Assembly: GCA_017163975.1 (NCBI GenBank)
Contig: JAFFSR010000004.1
Coordinates: 8,184,001 to 8,248,000 of the forward strand
Reading direction: 5' to 3'
Origin: Anastatus disparis
Lineage: Eukaryota > Arthropoda > Insecta > Hymenoptera > Eupelmidae
Length of the DNA stretch: 64,000 nucleotides
The translations under genes were made by a program, and so were the position numbers. Below are positions 59,706 to 64,000 of the stretch, one piece after another. The notes under the pieces were generated by a model, which saw nothing but the letters and a program-made list of their open reading frames with translations, did not search any database and had not been told where the DNA came from. The first letter of the stretch is position 1; every line of letters begins with the position of its first letter.

Positions 59706-60365
59706 ACTTTTAGAATAATATAAATTAAAAAAATTTTTTCACATTTCTTTAAATGTCAAAAGTAAAAATGTTATTGTAAGTTTTTTATTCATTAAAAAGA
59801 TAAAAATTATAATAATTATTAATTCATTTATTTATAAAAAAGTAAAAATAAAAATTATATTGTTAATGTAAAATTTTATCTTTTATACTCTTTATACAAA
59901 TAAATAAAGTTATATAATTTTTATTTTATTTTTCTCTAATATTTTCAATATTTTAAGGAATATATTTATATCCTTTTTCGTTTGTTTATATTTAAACAGT
60001 TATAATATAAATTATATAACAAATTAGAAATTTTTTATATAAAGAGTGTGATATTAATTTTTTAATATTTAAATAAACAATTTAATTAAATTTAATTCTT
60101 TAAAAAACGATTTTATATAAATTTATAATATATTTTTAATATATTTATTTTAAAATTATAACTCTAGTTATTATGATTTTCTTACCTATTTTATTGTTTT
60201 TAATATATATTTAAATCAATCTAAAATAAAATAAATCATAATTAATTAATTTATAAAGAAATATTAAATTATAAGTATTTTAAATTTTAATTATATATTA
60301 TTTTAAAATATAATATTAAAAAATAAACTTAATATAAACTAATTATAATATAATATCAAAAAAGA
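59706..60365. other. Extremely AT-rich spacer
   Basis: Almost only A and T between about 59750 and 60360; no gene or clear repeat. Confidence 0.35.
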
Positions 60366-60370
60366 GTAGA

Positions 60371-60576
60371 GTTCAGTGGAGTAGTGGCTAAGGCGCGTGA
60401 CTCGTATTCCCGTTGGCGCGGGATCGATTCCCCGTCTGGTCGCTTTTTCGCTGTCTCTGCCGTGGGCTGACACCACGTTAAATAATACGTCAAACTGTGT
60501 TGTATTAAATGAATTTCTATGTGTTAAAAAGGGCAGTAATGCCCGTGAATATAAAAAAAAAAAAAAAAAAAAAAAA
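60371..60576 (+). mobile_element. tRNA-derived SINE
   Basis: RNA polymerase III promoter boxes are recognisable: box A GTGGAGTAGTGGCTAAGG (about 60376-60393) and box B GGATCGATTCCCC (60421-60433), spaced as in a tRNA. A ~110-bp unrelated body and a 24-nt A tail (60553-60576) follow. No target duplication was found. Confidence 0.75.
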
Positions 60577-60835
60577 TACTTTTCTAAAATTACAAAATAT
60601 AATAATATTATATTATTAATCTGGAGGCTAAAAAGAAATAAGTAAATTTTTATTTTGTTTTTCATTTATTTAAAAAAAATATATTAAAAATTAAAAAAAT
60701 AACCTCATTTAAAAACATTTCGTTTCCATTAATTAAATTGACAATATCCATTTTTGTTTCATTTAAAACTTTTATATTTTCAATTCCTCCAATTTTTAAA
60801 ATGAATGAATTTTCTATTTTTTAATAATAAATATA

Positions 60836-60880
<45 letters not shown>

Positions 60881-61039
60881 AATTTACTATATATAAATAT
60901 AAATTTATAATACCAAATTCTTGCAAATCTCCAATAATTTCCAATTTTTTGCCTTTTTCTATTTTTAATATATCATCGTCTAATATATCGTTTAATATAT
61001 CATGAAAAGATAATTAAGTATAGGAATTATAAAGATATA
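60577..61039. other. AT-rich spacer with (TA)n
   Basis: (TA)n microsatellite at about 60845-60876. No gene is seen. Confidence 0.4.
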
Positions 61040-63130
61040 TGTCCAAACTTATTGGTGCAGAGTTTGGCCGGCTGTGATTGGACGCCATTTACAGTTGGTA
61101 CAGTTGACCCGGAATCTGCGCTTGGCTGCCTCTGCGACAACCTTACGGCAGCAATACAAAATCTGGCGCCACTTAAGTCACTTAAAATTGGTAAAGATAA
61201 ATTTCCTTGGATAGATAAAGAGTTGTCGCAGATGCGGCACAAGAGAGATGCCACGTATCGTAGGTTTAAACGGACGAAGGAGGAGTGTTATCTCTCTGAA
61301 TTCTTGAAACTGCGTAAAACTATAGACGAACAGACAGAACATGCTAAGACAAATTATTATCATAATAGACTGTTTGATGCTCTTGCTGGAGGTAATGTCT
61401 GGAAGGAGTTAAAAGACCTGGGACTCCTGTCCGGACCTCAAGGGGACTTGAATGGATTCACTCCTGATGAGCTTAATGCACATTTTGCGGGGGGTGTCAG
61501 TCTCGCCGCACGATGATACTGCGGAACGTAAGAAGATTCTTTCAGAGTGCAGTGAAAGTGGCTTTGCCTTCAAGCCAATTAATATTAATGATGTAATCCT
61601 TGCGATTTCGCATTTTTCATCACAGGCTTGTGGCGAGGATGGCATTCCGCAGAGTGTGATACTCAAAGCACTACCGTTTATTGGAGAGCATCTTGTGACT
61701 CTTTTCAATTCCTCTTTTGCGCGGGGGATCTTCCCTTGCCTTTGGAAGCGTGCACGCATTGTGCCTTTAAAGAAGTGTCCTGCACCTAAGATGCCTAAAG
61801 ATTTTAGGCCAATAGCAATATTATGCTTTCTTTCAAAGGTTCTGGAGAAGATTGCCCATGACCAACTGCAAGAGTACATTACGACACACAAAATACTTGA
61901 TTCTTTGCAGACTGGTTTCAGAAAGCACCATTCTACGCAGACTGCCATACTTAAACTTACAGACGACATAAGATCAGGTCTTGACAAGAAACTTGCCACG
62001 TTACTACTTCTATTTGACTTTAGTAAGGCTTTCGACACGATCTGCCCTCCTAATTGCTTGCGAGGCTTAGATCGATGGGGCTTTCCAGGGCTGCACTTGA
62101 ATGGATTAGCTCCTATTTATCAGGTAGGAAACAAATGGTTTCTACACACTTAAAAGAGGATTCAGATTGGCTAACAACCAATCTAGGAGTTCCACAGGGT
62201 TCAGTGCTGGGGCCTCTGTTGTTTTGCCTTTACATTAATAATATACGTGACACACTCGACCCCTGTTTCGTCGAGCACATATTATATGCTGATGACCTCC
62301 AAATCTATACTCAGGTCCCTTATGAACATGTGAATGAAGGTATTCGTATTTTGCAGAGGGCGGCCAGGGCGGTGTCGGGGTGGGCTGTCGATGCTTCTCT
62401 CACATTAAATGCAAGCAAAACTAAAGCAATCGTTTTTGGCAGTAGTCGATTTATTAATGACTTCTATACTGGTGAGTCGAGAACGATTGAGCTTGAGGGT
62501 GGTGTCGACATATCTTTCTCTGATACCGTTGTGAGCCTTGGTGTTGTGCTTGACGCTAGGTTGTCATGGGAGCCGCACATTAATATGATGACTAAAAAAT
62601 TTAATAGGATAATGTATAGTTTGCGGTTTTTCCGTCGGTACACCACTGAGGCCCTGCGTAAACAACTCGCAGCCGCCTTGCTGTTTCCGCACCTCGACTA
62701 CTGCTCAGTAGTTTTGCTTCATGCTTCGCAGGGGTTGAGAAGACGCTTACAAAGACTACAAAATTCATGTGTGAGATATATAATGGGTGTGAGAATGGGC
62801 GATCATATCTCTCCTCATAGAGCTGCTCTTGGTTGGCTGCGTACTGATTCAAGGAGACAGTATTTTATGGCTGTACTTATGTACAAAATCGTACGCATGA
62901 ATACTCCAGAGTATCCAGTGAGTCTCTTTACTAGATATGTACCTAGGGTAGCCACTAGGGGAGAGATTAAGGACTTCGCAGTGCCCTTCATGCGTACTGA
63001 GACTGGAAGAAATTCCTTTCAAGTTCAAGGTGCGCATTTCTGGAACTCCCTGCCTGCCGATATAAAAAATCTTCCATCGCTCGGCAGGTTCAAGTCGGCT
63101 TTGAGGAGGTACTTACTCGACCTCGAGTGA
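61040..63130 (+). pseudogene. LINE reverse transcriptase ORF with two frame breaks
   Basis: Three overlapping frames give one ORF2-like protein: 61040-61500, ~61500-62060 and 62054-63130. The first break is in the G-run near 61488-61494, the second near 62050-62060. Motifs in order are DFRPIAIL, LQTGFRKHHSTQTA, FDFSKAFDTI (first catalytic Asp), GVPQGSVLGPLLF and LYADD (catalytic pair near 62290). The C-terminal RNSFQVQGAHFWNSLP is typical of Jockey/CR1-group LINEs. The clade assignment is tentative. The breaks make it inactive. Confidence 0.8.
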
Positions 63131-63714
63131 TCTTAATTTTAAGTATTTTAATTTTATGTTAATTTATTTTGTTTTGTCTTATATATAGATTTAAGGTGTG
63201 AATGTATTTATTAGCGCGAATGATGGTTGAATGAATGTAGAAAGAATGAATGATTCTGTTTCTTTTTATTTGTAGTCATGACATCTTCGGTATCAAGTTT
63301 TTATTTTTGAATTTTATTATTATATTATTTTTATTTATTGTTGCATTGTTATGTCCAATTTTATTTTTATTTGATGTCATGACTATGCTTTATGCTTTAT
63401 CTTTTAAATTGTGTTATTTGATTTTAATATGATTTTAATTTTATGACTGATAGATATTTAAGACTGTTTTGATTGTAATTTATGTTTTTATGCTTCCTGC
63501 GTGCATTTAGAGTAGTCTGTGATATCGCTTTTATATAGTGACTTACTGATACAGTATTATATATTAATTTTAATATTTGACTGTGATATCTTATCATATT
63601 ATGTGCAATACTTTATACAGAATTATTATTTATTGCTTGTAATGTAATCTGATGTATTACACGCCTTTTTGTACTCTTTTACAAAATAAATTAATATCTA
63701 TCTATCTATCTATC
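61040..63714 (+). mobile_element. Non-LTR retrotransposon, 5' truncated, with (ATCT)n tail
   Basis: It begins in the region between endonuclease and reverse transcriptase, so the first ORF and endonuclease are missing. The 3' UTR (63131-63695) ends in an ATCT repeat (63696-63713), as in CR1/L2-type and related LINEs. The body is much less AT-rich than its surroundings. Confidence 0.8.
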
Positions 63715-64000
63715 GCCTGTAGAATTTATTACAATTTCTAATTTGTAATGACCATCAGTTATATTAGAATAATATTTTGTACTATTCTTATCTTTTTAAA
63801 TAAATTTATTTCGCAAAAATCCTTCAATTTCTAAAAAATTTTTATAAAACGTATATAATATATATCATAAGTTTATTAATTGAACAATATACTTATTAAT
63901 CTTTTTTTTATCGGAATTTTATTGAAATTTATTTTTTCTGGATTTAAATTTTTTATGTCAATTTCTCCAAGCGATGTTATTGATGAATAATGGTATAAAG
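63715..64000. other. AT-rich end of window
   Basis: No feature is recognised. Confidence 0.3.

Noticed and set aside
60371..60440. Functional tRNA gene
   Set aside because: Box A and box B are present, but the acceptor stem does not close and a body with a poly-A tail follows, so it is a SINE head.
1..64000. CRISPR array, bacterial operons, rRNA
   Set aside because: Introns, poly-A tails and transposon content are eukaryotic; no spaced direct repeats of CRISPR type and no rRNA-like block are visible.

Overview
The window is AT-rich, intron-bearing eukaryotic DNA made almost entirely of transposable elements. BEL/Pao, P-like (THAP), MULE/FLYWCH and DUF4806-linked transposons, a tRNA-derived SINE and a LINE point to an insect. 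A hymenopteran is my guess, by inference only; hemipterans carry similar sets. I found no gene that looks like an ordinary host gene.

Region 1 (1-26664) is a nest of long-inverted-repeat DNA transposons. An outer element has inverted arms at 1-639 and 25022-26664. Into it is inserted a ~22-kb element (746-22796) with near-identical 3.4-kb terminal inverted repeats. Each end of this inner element carries a dense array of ACGT-centred subterminal motifs. It has two genes transcribed outward from its middle: a two-exon DDE transposase on the minus strand (7485-4533) and a nine-exon DUF4806-type gene on the plus strand (14434-19290). The DUF4806 gene has one frameshift. Several MITE-like elements sit between the two genes. 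The outer element keeps a relic of a related transposase (23264-23746).

Region 2 (26.7-31.5 kb) carries a long, uninterrupted P-element/THAP9-like transposase exon, preceded by small palindromic MITEs. Region 3 (31.5-47.4 kb) is a broken MULE/FLYWCH transposase gene. Its introns and flanks are filled with three copies of a two-hairpin element, three copies of a ~1.4-kb repeat with internal tandem units, and several foldback MITEs.

Region 4 (47430-57407) is a BEL/Pao LTR retrotransposon inserted into a MULE exon. Its 5' LTR is interrupted by a 2.3-kb insertion that begins with a ~1-kb palindrome. Its 3' LTR is truncated and carries a TTAA-flanked palindromic MITE. Its gag-pol has an internal deletion and five in-frame stops, although the LTRs are about 99% identical. 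Region 5 (57.4-64 kb) holds simple and pyrimidine-rich repeats, a tRNA-SINE (60371-60576) and a 5'-truncated, frameshifted LINE with an (ATCT)n tail (61040-63714).

The signals I consider most novel are the two-hairpin family, whose stems change in sequence but stay self-complementary, and the 22-kb two-gene long-TIR transposon. All family assignments come from motif recognition by eye; no database search was run.
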